A DNA stretch of 64,000 bases, taken from an uncultured Lachnospiraceae bacterium. Lineage in GTDB: Bacteria; Bacillota; Clostridia; Lachnospirales; Lachnospiraceae. How positions within the stretch are numbered: position 1 is the first letter of the stretch; each line of letters starts with the position of its first letter. Made by a program: the position numbers and the translations under genes. Positions 56,559 through 64,000 of this stretch are shown piece after piece. The notes below the pieces were generated by a model. It had not been told where the DNA came from. It saw nothing but the letters and a program-made list of their open reading frames with translations, and did not search any database. The stretch is from contig CAJUPJ010000003.1 in NCBI GenBank assembly GCA_910588655.1, positions 1-64,000 on the forward strand. The letters are read 5' to 3'.

Positions 56559-56629
56559 CACAAAATATAGTGTGTATTTTGCATTATGCACAATATATAG
56601 TGGACATTTTTTCCATATAATGCTATAAT
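56559..56629 (+). promoter_or_regulatory. NrdR-boxed promoter of anaerobic ribonucleotide reductase
   Basis: Two NrdR-like boxes, CACAAAATATAGTGTG (56559-56574) and CACAATATATAGTGGA (56589-56604), lie 30 bp apart, three helical turns. The second overlaps the -35 TGGACA (56601-56606), which is 17 nt from the -10 TATAAT (56624-56629). NrdR with ATP/dATP would sit on both boxes and block transcription. The boxes are partly complementary (TGTCCAC with GTGGACA), so RNA from upstream could also form a hairpin with a T-tail and end the previous transcript. Confidence 0.8.
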
Positions 56630-56670
56630 GGCATTGTGCGATTAAATAAAAAACAGGAGTGATGTATAGA

Positions 56671-58797
56671 ATGAAGGTTACAAAACGTGACGGCAGGATT
56701 GTGGAATATGACCGCAATAAAATAGTGGTTGCAATACAGAAAGCAAATGCAGAGGTTGACCATTATGAGCAGGTTTCTGATGAAAAGATTGATTCTATTG
56801 TTGCAGGCATTGAAAATAAGCATATGGACAATCTGATGGTTGAAGATATACAGGATATGATTGAACAGAAGCTTATGAGCGAAGGCAAGTTTGAACTTGC
56901 CAAAAAGTACATAATATACCGTTATACACGTGAAATGGTAAGGCGTGCCAATACAACTGATGATTCAATTATGAGCCTTATTAAGAACAGCAATAAGGAC
57001 GTTATGGAAGAAAATTCCAATAAGAACGCCTATATTGCATCTACACAGAGAGACCTTATAGCAGGCGAGGTGTCTAAAGACCTGACAAAGAGGGTGCTCC
57101 TTCCAGAGAAAATTGTAAAGGCACATGAAGAAGGGATTATACACTTCCATGATATGGACTATTTCCTCCAGAGCATATTTAACTGCTGCCTTATAAATAT
57201 CGGTGATATGCTTGAAAACGGGACTGTCATGAATGGCAAGCTTATTGAAAGCCCTAAGAGTTTCCAGGTGGCATGTACTGTAATGACACAGATTATTTCT
57301 GCTGTTGCAAGCAGCCAGTATGGAGGCCAGTCAGTTGATATAAGGCATCTTGGCAAATACCTGCGCAAAAGCCATGACAAATATGCCATGCATTACAGGC
57401 AGAAATATGGCAATGAAATAAGTGAGGATATACTTGAAGAGTTTGTACAGGACAGGCTGTCTGACGAGCTTAAATCAGGTGTACAGACTATACAGTACCA
57501 GATTAACACATTAATGACTACAAACGGGCAGTCACCATTTGTAACTTTATTTTTAAACCTTGATATAAATGACCCATATATTAAAGAAAATGCGATGATT
57601 ATTGAGGAAATACTTAACCAGCGCATTGAGGGCATTAAAAATGAAAAAGGTGTATATGTTACACCAGCATTTCCAAAACTTATATATGTGCTTGATGAAC
57701 ATAACTGCCTGAAAGGCGGGGAATATGATTACCTTACAAGGCTTGCAGTAAAATGTTCAGCCAAAAGGATGTACCCTGATTATATTTCAGCTAAAAAAAT
57801 GCGTGAAAACTATGAAGGCAATGTATTTTCATGTATGGGATGCAGAAGTTTCCTTACACCTTGGAAAGACAGCAAAGGGGAATATAAATTTGAGGGGCGT
57901 TTTAACCAGGGGGTTGTAAGTATAAACCTTCCACAGATAGGCATAATAGCAGATGGTGACGAAGAAGTATTCTGGGAGCTTTTAGAAGAGCGCCTTGCAC
58001 TTTGCTTTGAAGCACTTATGTGCAGGCACCATTCACTTGAAGGCACTCTTTCAAGTGTAAGCCCTATACACTGGCAGTATGGCGCAATAGCAAGGCTTGG
58101 CAAGAATGAGCCTATAGACAGCCTTCTGCATAACGGTTATTCAACTATATCATTAGGATATATAGGATTGTATGAAGTAACAAAACTTATGACAGGCGTC
58201 AGCCATACAAACCCTAAAGGGACTAATTTTGCACTGCGCCTTATGAAGCGCCTGCGCCTTGCATGTGATACATGGAAACTTGAAACAGGTATAGGTTTCG
58301 GGCTTTATGGAACACCAGCAGAAAGCCTGTGTTACCGCTTTGCGGAAATTGATAAAAAGAAATTTGGCAGTATAAAAGATATAACAGACAAAGGTTATTA
58401 TACTAATTCGTACCATATTGATGTGCGTGAGAAAATAGACGCTTTCAGTAAATTCAGGTTTGAAAGCCAGTTCCAGAAGATTTCTTCAGGAGGTGCAATT
58501 TCATATGTGGAAATACCTAATATGAGGCATAACCTTGAAGCACTGGAAGACCTTGTGAAGTTTATTTACGAAAATATACAGTATGCAGAGTTCAATACAA
58601 AGTCTGATTACTGCCATGTATGTGGCTTTGATGGTGAAATTATAGTAAATGACAACCTTGAGTGGGAGTGTCCACAGTGCCACAATAAGGATAAAAACAA
58701 AATGAATGTTACAAGAAGGACATGTGGTTATCTTGGGGAAAATTTCTGGAATGACGGCAAGACAAAAGAAATTAATTCAAGGGTGCTGCATCTTTAA
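56671..58797 (+). CDS. nrdD: anaerobic ribonucleoside-triphosphate reductase
   Basis: A 708-aa class III ribonucleotide reductase that makes dNTPs without oxygen. An N-terminal ATP-cone (about 1-90, KVTKRDGRIVEYDRNKIV) senses dATP. The barrel has a cysteine motif (VFSCMGCRSFL). The C-terminus holds the zinc site CHVCGFDG...CPQCHN and the glycyl radical loop RRTCGYLG, with G686 carrying the radical. ATG 56671 has an AGGAG site 11 nt upstream. The activase gene nrdG follows. Confidence 0.97.
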   Translation: MKVTKRDGRIVEYDRNKIVVAIQKANAEVDHYEQVSDEKIDSIVAGIENKHMDNLMVEDIQDMIEQKLMSEGKFELAKKYIIYRYTREMVRRANTTDDSIMSLIKNSNKDVMEENSNKNAYIASTQRDLIAGEVSKDLTKRVLLPEKIVKAHEEGIIHFHDMDYFLQSIFNCCLINIGDMLENGTVMNGKLIESPKSFQVACTVMTQIISAVASSQYGGQSVDIRHLGKYLRKSHDKYAMHYRQKYGNEISEDILEEFVQDRLSDELKSGVQTIQYQINTLMTTNGQSPFVTLFLNLDINDPYIKENAMIIEEILNQRIEGIKNEKGVYVTPAFPKLIYVLDEHNCLKGGEYDYLTRLAVKCSAKRMYPDYISAKKMRENYEGNVFSCMGCRSFLTPWKDSKGEYKFEGRFNQGVVSINLPQIGIIADGDEEVFWELLEERLALCFEALMCRHHSLEGTLSSVSPIHWQYGAIARLGKNEPIDSLLHNGYSTISLGYIGLYEVTKLMTGVSHTNPKGTNFALRLMKRLRLACDTWKLETGIGFGLYGTPAESLCYRFAEIDKKKFGSIKDITDKGYYTNSYHIDVREKIDAFSKFRFESQFQKISSGGAISYVEIPNMRHNLEALEDLVKFIYENIQYAEFNTKSDYCHVCGFDGEIIVNDNLEWECPQCHNKDKNKMNVTRRTCGYLGENFWNDGKTKEINSRVLHL

Positions 58798-58846
58798 TAT
58801 ATTTATAATATTGGGGTATGCCAGGGATGGCAAGGGGATTTATATA

Positions 58847-59374
58847 ATGAATTATGCAGAAATAAAAGAATGTGATGTTGCAAACGGGCCAGGTGTAAGG
58901 GTATCGCTTTTTGTCAGTGGCTGTACACACCACTGCAAGGAATGTTTTAACCCTGAGACATGGGATTTTAATTATGGCAAACCCTTTACTGGGAGTACAG
59001 AAGATAAGATAATAAATTATCTTAAACCAGATTATATAAAGGGGCTTACCCTTCTTGGCGGCGAGCCTATGGAACATTGCAACCAGCAGGGGCTTCTGCC
59101 CCTGTTAAGAAAGGTTAAAGAAATATATCCAGAAAAAACGGTCTGGTGTTTTACGGGATATGACTTTGAAAAAGATGTTACAGGGCGTATGGTTAATGAA
59201 TGGGAAGAAACAAAAGAACTGCTTTCCTATATTGATGTTATGGTAGACGGGGAGTTTATGGCAGACCAGAAAGACCTTGGGCTTGTATTTAAGGGTTCTT
59301 CTAACCAGAGAACCATAATGGTACAGGAAAGCATTACAAGCGGGAAAATTGTATACTGGGATGAAAATAATTAA
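58847..59374 (+). CDS. nrdG: anaerobic ribonucleotide reductase activating protein
   Basis: A 175-aa radical-SAM activase that makes the glycyl radical on NrdD. C26, C30 and C33 (CTHHCKEC) bind the [4Fe-4S] cluster, and TLLGGEPM is the SAM-binding glycine motif. ATG 58847 is chosen since GGGGAT lies just before it; longer in-frame starts overlap nrdD without a ribosome site. The 49-nt gap keeps it in the NrdR-controlled operon. Confidence 0.96.
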   Translation: MNYAEIKECDVANGPGVRVSLFVSGCTHHCKECFNPETWDFNYGKPFTGSTEDKIINYLKPDYIKGLTLLGGEPMEHCNQQGLLPLLRKVKEIYPEKTVWCFTGYDFEKDVTGRMVNEWEETKELLSYIDVMVDGEFMADQKDLGLVFKGSSNQRTIMVQESITSGKIVYWDENN

Positions 59375-59402
59375 ATAATTCCAGTATTAATGGCAATTAC
59401 TC

Positions 59403-59445
59403 TTGACATAGACAACAGTAAAATATAATATAGTTTTAAAAACTA
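59403..59445 (+). promoter_or_regulatory. promoter with overlapping palindrome before nitronate monooxygenase
   Basis: TTGACA (59403-59408) is followed after 15 nt by TATAAT (59424-59429). Just downstream, TAGTTTTAAAAACTA (59431-59445) is a palindrome at the predicted start site and could be an operator. Confidence 0.55.
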
Positions 59446-59462
59446 CGTCAGGAGGGGTTGTA

Positions 59463-60530
59463 ATGGAACTTAAAGAGTTAAATATAGGCAATATTGTAAT
59501 AAAATATCCAATAATACAAGGCGGAATGGGTGTTGGCATAAGCAGGGGAAGGCTTGCAGGTGCAGTTTCTGCTAATGGAGGGCTTGGTGTTATTTCCACA
59601 GCACAGATTGGTTATGATGAACCAGGCTTTGAAAAAGACCAGAACCAGGCGAACCTGGGTGCAATACGTAAGCATGTTTTAATGGCAAAGGAGATATCAG
59701 GCGGAAAACCTGTCGGGGTCAATATAATGGTTGCACTGAAAAATTATAAAGCGCATGTAAAGGCAGCTATTGAAGCAGGTGCAGATATTATAATTTCAGG
59801 TGCAGGGCTTCCGGTACACCTGCCAGAATATGCCAACGGTTCTGCATGTAAAATAGCACCAATTGTTTCATCTGCCAAAGCGGCAAAAATCATTTTGCAG
59901 AACTGGCTTAAGAAAGCAGGCAGGATAGCAGATTTTATAGTAGTGGAAGGCCCAAAGGCAGGCGGGCATCTTGGATTTAAAAAAGACCAGGTGGACAGTA
60001 TAACAGATGAAGAGTATGACGGTGAAATTAAACATATTATAGAAACTGTAAAGGAATTTGAAGATAAGGGCAGTACAAAAATACCTGTAATTGTTGCCGG
60101 AGGGATATTTAACCATAGTGATATCTGCCATGCAATGTCGCTTGGTGCATCAGGTGTACAGATTGCCTCACGTTTCGTTGCAACAGATGAATGTGATGCT
60201 GATATTAAATATAAACAGGCATATATAAATGCAACAGAGAAAGACATTATTATTATTGACAGCCCTGTGGGAATGCCAGGCAGGGCAATAAGGAACAAGT
60301 TTACAGATTATATAAAAAACAACAGGATTAAGCCAGAAAAGTGTTTTAACTGCCTTGAAAAGTGCAACCCGGCGGAAGTGCCATACTGTATAACAAAAGC
60401 ACTTACAGATGCAGTATGTGGTGATACAGAAAACGGGCTTGTATTTGCAGGGGCAAATGCCGGGCGTATAAAACAAATAGTGCCAGTCCATGAGCTGATG
60501 GAAGAACTGGCAGGTATAAGGCAGGTGTGA
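59463..60530 (+). CDS. nitronate monooxygenase / FMN-dependent enoyl reductase-like protein
   Basis: A 355-aa flavoprotein of the nitronate monooxygenase family (formerly 2-nitropropane dioxygenase), which also includes FabK. PIIQGGMGVGISRGRLAGAV, VVEGPKAGGHLG, GGIFNHSDICHAMSLGASGV and GTQI-like GVQIASRF place it in the TIM-barrel FMN family. Four Cys near the C-terminus (CFNCLEKC...C) are typical of the clostridial subgroup. It detoxifies alkyl nitronates or reduces enoyl thioesters; the choice cannot be made from sequence. Confidence 0.88.
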   Translation: MELKELNIGNIVIKYPIIQGGMGVGISRGRLAGAVSANGGLGVISTAQIGYDEPGFEKDQNQANLGAIRKHVLMAKEISGGKPVGVNIMVALKNYKAHVKAAIEAGADIIISGAGLPVHLPEYANGSACKIAPIVSSAKAAKIILQNWLKKAGRIADFIVVEGPKAGGHLGFKKDQVDSITDEEYDGEIKHIIETVKEFEDKGSTKIPVIVAGGIFNHSDICHAMSLGASGVQIASRFVATDECDADIKYKQAYINATEKDIIIIDSPVGMPGRAIRNKFTDYIKNNRIKPEKCFNCLEKCNPAEVPYCITKALTDAVCGDTENGLVFAGANAGRIKQIVPVHELMEELAGIRQV

Positions 60531-60538
60531 GACAGCTT

Positions 60539-61273
60539 ATGCAGGAACAGTTTTCAAGAACCAGGCTTTTGCTAGGCAGTTCTGCAATGGAAAAGCTTGC
60601 AAATGCAAGGGTTGCCATATTTGGTGTTGGGGGTGTCGGAGGATATGTTGCTGAAGCACTTGCAAGAAGCGGGATAGGGAACTTTGACCTTATAGACAGT
60701 GATATAATAAGCATTAGCAATATAAACCGCCAGATTATAGCAACAGTAAAAACTATTGGAAAGTATAAAGTTGATGTAATGAAGGAAAGGATACTGGATA
60801 TTAATCCTGATGCCAGTGTCCAGGCATATAAATGTTTTTTCCTGCCTGGAAGTGAAGAAAACTTCCCATTTAATGAGTATTCATATGTAGTAGATGCAGT
60901 TGACACAGTAACTGCCAAGATTGGTATTATTTTAAAAGCAAAAGAAGCGGGCAGGCCAGTTATAAGCAGCATGGGAGCTGGAAATAAGCTTGAAGCCTCA
61001 CAGTTTAAGGTAGCAGATATTTATAATACTAAAATATGCCCCCTTGCCAAGGTTATGAGGCGTGAGCTTAAAAAGCGTGGTATAGACAGCCTGAAAGTTG
61101 TATATTCAGAGGAAATACCAGTAACACATAAATATGTGGAGTGCCAGGCAGACACCAGGGAAAAAGCAGGAGAAAAGCCAGAGGGGCGTCCAGTTCCTGG
61201 AAGTGTTGCGTTTGTACCTTCTGCTGCAGGGTTAATTATTGCAGGGGAAGTTGTAAAAGACCTTGCAGTATAA
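60539..61273 (+). CDS. tcdA: tRNA threonylcarbamoyladenosine dehydratase
   Basis: A 244-aa E1-like (ThiF/MoeB) enzyme that cyclises t6A at position 37 of tRNA with ATP. The N-terminal EQFSRTRLLLGSSAMEKL, nucleotide site IFGVGGVGGYVAEALARSG and Asp at LIDSDIIS are typical, and the C-terminus GSVAFVPSAAGLIIAGEVVK fits TcdA. It begins within a few nt of the previous stop, so it is coupled to that gene. ATG 60539 gives the normal TcdA N-terminus; GTG 60527 is possible. Confidence 0.9.
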   Translation: MQEQFSRTRLLLGSSAMEKLANARVAIFGVGGVGGYVAEALARSGIGNFDLIDSDIISISNINRQIIATVKTIGKYKVDVMKERILDINPDASVQAYKCFFLPGSEENFPFNEYSYVVDAVDTVTAKIGIILKAKEAGRPVISSMGAGNKLEASQFKVADIYNTKICPLAKVMRRELKKRGIDSLKVVYSEEIPVTHKYVECQADTREKAGEKPEGRPVPGSVAFVPSAAGLIIAGEVVKDLAV

Positions 61274-61320
61274 AAATATAACAGGTAATATATAATAAAA
61301 AAGATAAATATAAAAATAAT

Positions 61321-61363
61321 AACAAATATAACCTGCCATAAATGCTGGCAGGTTATATTTGTT
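61321..61363. terminator. strong bidirectional terminator
   Basis: An 18-bp perfect stem (AACAAATATAACCTGCCA with its complement) encloses a 7-nt loop. It ends in a T-rich tail. Confidence 0.85.
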
Positions 61364-61436
61364 AAAAATGTTCTTGTTAAACTTCCAGGTAAGTAGTATA
61401 TTTAATTTAAAAGAAAAAATATTATAAGGAATTTAT

Positions 61437-61500
61437 AACCAGGCATGGAATTTTTGCATTTAATATTTTCTATTAATCAAATGTATTTTAATGCCTGGCA
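61437..61500 (+). promoter_or_regulatory. spaced inverted repeat before galactosidase gene
   Basis: CCAGGCAT (61439-61446) is mirrored by ATGCCTGG (61491-61498). The 44-bp spacing is about four helical turns, so a pair of operator half-sites or a loop in the leader is possible. The 22-bp direct-repeat motif of the xylan genes was not found here. Confidence 0.35.
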
Positions 61501-61529
61501 TTTATTTTTAGAAAGGGGTATTATAACAG

Positions 61530-63557
61530 ATGGGGAAGAAAAGTTTATTTCCAGCAGTGGGAGGATTTTTGCATGGGGGAGATTATAACCCTGAACAGTG
61601 GCTTGACAGGCGGGATATACTTGAAGAAGATATAAGGATGATGAAAAAAGCAGGGATTAATTCCTGCACACTTGGCGTGTTTTCATGGTCAATGTATGAA
61701 CCATCAGAAGGGGAATACCACTTTGAATGGCTTATAGATATTATGGACAATCTCTATAAAAATGGAATTTATACAGTATTAGCAACACCTTCTGGTGCAC
61801 GTCCTGCATGGCTTGATGAAAAGTACCCAGAAGCAATGCGTGTTGATAATTATGGGCACAGAAACCATCATGGTTTCAGGCATAACCACTGTATGAGTTC
61901 ACCTGTATACCGTGAAAAAGTATCAGGAATAATCCATAAACTTGTGGAGTGCGCTGGCAGACATCCAGGGCTTGTTATGTGGCATATTTCTAATGAATTT
62001 GGCGGTGAATGTTATTGTCCTCTCTGTATAAAGCGTTTCCAGGATTACCTTGCAGATAAATTTGATAATGATATTTCAAAACTGAACCATGCATGGTGGA
62101 ATACATTCTGGAGCCATAATTATAACAGTTTCAGCCAGATAGAGCCTCCATTTGCCAATGGTGAGGTGAGCAGCCTTGGGCTTGACATTGAGTGGAAGCG
62201 TTTCACTACATGGAATATGACAGATTATATGAAATCTGAAATACAGCTTTTAAAAGAATTAACACCTGGAATTCCTGTTACCACTAACTTTATGGGGCTT
62301 TATGGTGGGCTGGACTACCATGTAATGGCAAAAGAACTCGATGTTGTATCATGGGATTCTTATCCAGCGCTTCATAACCAGTGGGAGACACTGGCTGAGT
62401 CAATGGAAAATAATTCATTTGACCATGCTGCCATGCGTTCCATGAAAAAGGACAAACCATTTATGCTTATGGAAAGTGCACCAGGGCTTGTAAACTGGCA
62501 GCAGTTTAATAAAGTAAAACGTCCTGGCATACACAAACTTTTCTCAATGCAGGCAATTGCATGTGGTTCTGATACAGTACAGTATTTCCAGTGGAGAAAG
62601 GGCAGAGGGTCATTTGAACAGTACCACGGTGCAGTAACAGACCATCTTGGCACAGATGATACAAGAATATTTAAGGAAGTAGAAGACCTGGGCGCTGCGC
62701 TGGAAAAGATTTCAAAAGCAGCAGGAACAGTTATTAAAGCAAAAGCAGCGCTTTTATATGACTGGGACAACAGATGGGCAATTGAGGATATAAAAGGGCT
62801 TGGCAATGAAACCAAAAAATATAATGAAACATGTTATAATGTTTACAGGCAGTTTTTAAGGCTTGGAATTGAAATGGATATAATTGCCTCTGACAGCGGA
62901 CTTATGGATTATGATATAATAATTGCACCAATGCTTTATATGTTAAGACCTGGAACAGCAGATGAATTAAAAGCATTTGTAGAAAAAGGCGGGCAGCTTC
63001 TTGCAACGTACTTAACAGGATACGTGGATATAAACCAGCTTTGTTATCTTGGAGGTTTTCCAGGAGACGGCTTAAAAGAACTTTTTGGTGTAACCAACGA
63101 AGAGATTGATACACTTTATCCTGATGACAGAAATGCAGCACTGTTTAAAGACGGAAGCGTTGCAGAGATAAAAGACTATGCAGAGATACTTCGCGTAGAT
63201 GGGGCAAAAGTACTTGCTTCATATATGCAGGATTTCTATAAAGGCACACCAGCAGTTACAGCAAAAGATTATGGAAAAGGCACAGCATACTACGTTGCTG
63301 CAAGGATTTCAGATGTAAAAATGCAGGAAATCTTCCTGGAAATGGCAGAAAAAGCTGGTGTAGAACACAAAGAACTCCCGTCAGGTGTAGAATACCATAA
63401 AAGAACTGCAGATGGTGAATGTTATGAGTTTTACCTTAATAATTCAGAAGAAATCAAAAGAGTTAAAAACGTGCATGGCATTAACCTTTTAAATAGTGAA
63501 AAAGTAGATGGTATACTGGAACTGGAGAAATATGGTGTTGCAGTAGTAGAGGTATAA
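61530..63557 (+). CDS. GH42 beta-galactosidase / alpha-L-arabinopyranosidase
   Basis: A 675-aa enzyme of family GH42. The TIM barrel (about 1-395) starts GGDYNPEQWLD and has the acid/base E156 in HISNEFGGE and nucleophile E315 in LMESAPG. The Cys cluster CYCPLC after E156 fits the zinc site of the family. A flavodoxin-like beta-trimerisation domain and a small beta-barrel follow. No signal peptide was found, so it acts inside the cell on galactosides or arabinopyranosides. AAAGGGG lies 10 nt before the ATG. It is alone in its transcription unit and has no xylan-type repeat promoter. Confidence 0.93.
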   Translation: MGKKSLFPAVGGFLHGGDYNPEQWLDRRDILEEDIRMMKKAGINSCTLGVFSWSMYEPSEGEYHFEWLIDIMDNLYKNGIYTVLATPSGARPAWLDEKYPEAMRVDNYGHRNHHGFRHNHCMSSPVYREKVSGIIHKLVECAGRHPGLVMWHISNEFGGECYCPLCIKRFQDYLADKFDNDISKLNHAWWNTFWSHNYNSFSQIEPPFANGEVSSLGLDIEWKRFTTWNMTDYMKSEIQLLKELTPGIPVTTNFMGLYGGLDYHVMAKELDVVSWDSYPALHNQWETLAESMENNSFDHAAMRSMKKDKPFMLMESAPGLVNWQQFNKVKRPGIHKLFSMQAIACGSDTVQYFQWRKGRGSFEQYHGAVTDHLGTDDTRIFKEVEDLGAALEKISKAAGTVIKAKAALLYDWDNRWAIEDIKGLGNETKKYNETCYNVYRQFLRLGIEMDIIASDSGLMDYDIIIAPMLYMLRPGTADELKAFVEKGGQLLATYLTGYVDINQLCYLGGFPGDGLKELFGVTNEEIDTLYPDDRNAALFKDGSVAEIKDYAEILRVDGAKVLASYMQDFYKGTPAVTAKDYGKGTAYYVAARISDVKMQEIFLEMAEKAGVEHKELPSGVEYHKRTADGECYEFYLNNSEEIKRVKNVHGINLLNSEKVDGILELEKYGVAVVEV

Positions 63558-63655
63558 AGACGGATATAAAAGTAAATGTAAAGGTAATATAAAAGCAGAT
63601 ATAAAAGTAAGTGTAGAAATAAGTATAAAGACAGATATATATATAATGAAGGTAT
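63556..63655 (+). repeat. imperfect A/T-rich tandem repeat
   Basis: Units like GATATAAAAGTAAATGTA recur several times after the GH42 stop. They carry no gene and link it to the broken gene that follows. Confidence 0.5.
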
Positions 63656-63659
63656 AATT

Positions 63660-64000
63660 ATGGATATAGCAGGTATTCCAGTAGGAACTTCTGATTTTGC
63701 AGAAATCAGGCAGGAAAAATTTTATTATATTGACAAGACAGCACTTATAGAAGAGCTTTTAAAATAAGAGAAACAAAAACTACATTAATAACACGTCCAC
63801 GCCGTTTTGACAAGACTCTTAATATGAATATGTTGTCTGGATTTTTTGATATCAGAAAAAATAGTAAAGATTTATTTGAAGGCTTGTATATTTTAAAGAA
63901 TAAAGAAATATGCAATAACTGGCAGAACCAGTAGCCTGTTTTATTTTTAACATTTAAGAGTGTAGATGGGCTTTCGTTTAATAGTGTTATAATAGTGCTA
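63660..64000 (+). pseudogene. broken AAA-ATPase-like (PF09820 type) gene, continuing past window
   Basis: The sequence begins MDIAGIPVGTSDFAEIRQEK and FYYIDKTALIEELLK, the standard start of the AAA-ATPase-like/PD-(D/E)XK family found in many copies in gut bacteria. It then hits TAA; a one-base frame change restores TRPRRFDKTLNM, where family members have RPRRFGK, so the Walker-type glycine is replaced by Asp. Further on, NQ-TAG-PVLFLTF shows a stop where Tyr is usual. Three defects make it a pseudogene. Confidence 0.85.

Overview
The window looks like chromosomal DNA of a low-GC anaerobic Firmicute, most likely a xylan-degrading Lachnospiraceae (Butyrivibrio/Pseudobutyrivibrio/Roseburia group). 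The grounds are AT-rich, ATA-rich coding, an anaerobic NrdD/NrdG ribonucleotide reductase, spore-associated family genes (GerW/YtfJ, SpoVK-like AAA) next to Bacillus-like synteny (rpmB, Asp23/Gls24, FakA-type kinase, RecG), very large modular GH10 xylanases, and a GH8 exo-oligoxylanase beside a sugar ABC importer. The genus is inferred from gene content, not from a marker gene.

Layout. Positions 1-540 hold a truncated AbrB/MazE-like gene and a decayed serine-recombinase remnant. Positions 570-7382 are a xylo-oligosaccharide operon: lipoprotein binding protein, two LplB/YtcP-type permeases, a second binding protein without a lipobox, and a GH8 reducing-end xylosidase. After a palindromic repeat and a divergent EamA-like transporter come two tandem GH10 xylanases (8812-17540; 1771 and 1078 aa). 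All three of these plus-strand transcription units are preceded by the same pair of direct repeats, 22 bp apart and just upstream of the -35 box, which is good evidence for one shared activator. The import operon and secreted xylanases would form one pathway: xylan is cut outside the cell, oligomers are imported, and GH8 trims them in the cytosol. No ATPase subunit and no regulator gene for this pathway lie in the window.

Positions 17626-18562 are a graveyard: a response regulator, histidine kinase, ABC ATPase and permease fused by deletions, then a truncated copy of the adjacent XRE regulator. Next come an XRE regulator, a small ORF, a CPBP protease, a CgeB-like glycosyltransferase and a 1406-aa double-ASKHA acyl-CoA dehydratase activase. 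Positions 26317-27771 are a repeat-filled gap holding two inverted long palindromes around a 177-bp MITE-like element.

Positions 27772-43097 carry a LysM/Asp-rich protein, a rhomboid-like membrane protein, a 1064-aa double GT-C mannosyltransferase-like fusion, unknown proteins, DUF2953-GerW, a cap-deleted HAD protein, small membrane proteins, and the rpmB-asp23-fakA-recG block. Positions 43922-53637 hold a SpoVK-like AAA protein, rsmD-coaD-coiled-coil-zapA-U32, and overlapping FtsW/RodA and PBP2-type genes. Positions 53781-61273 hold an aminotransferase, a truncated sigma70-like protein, nrdD-nrdG under twin NrdR boxes, a nitronate monooxygenase and tcdA. A GH42 galactosidase and a broken AAA-ATPase-like gene close the window.

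The most novel-looking non-coding feature is a family of long, nested, interchangeable-core palindromes. At least seven copies lie in this window, all between genes. No CRISPR array, rRNA or tRNA gene was seen.
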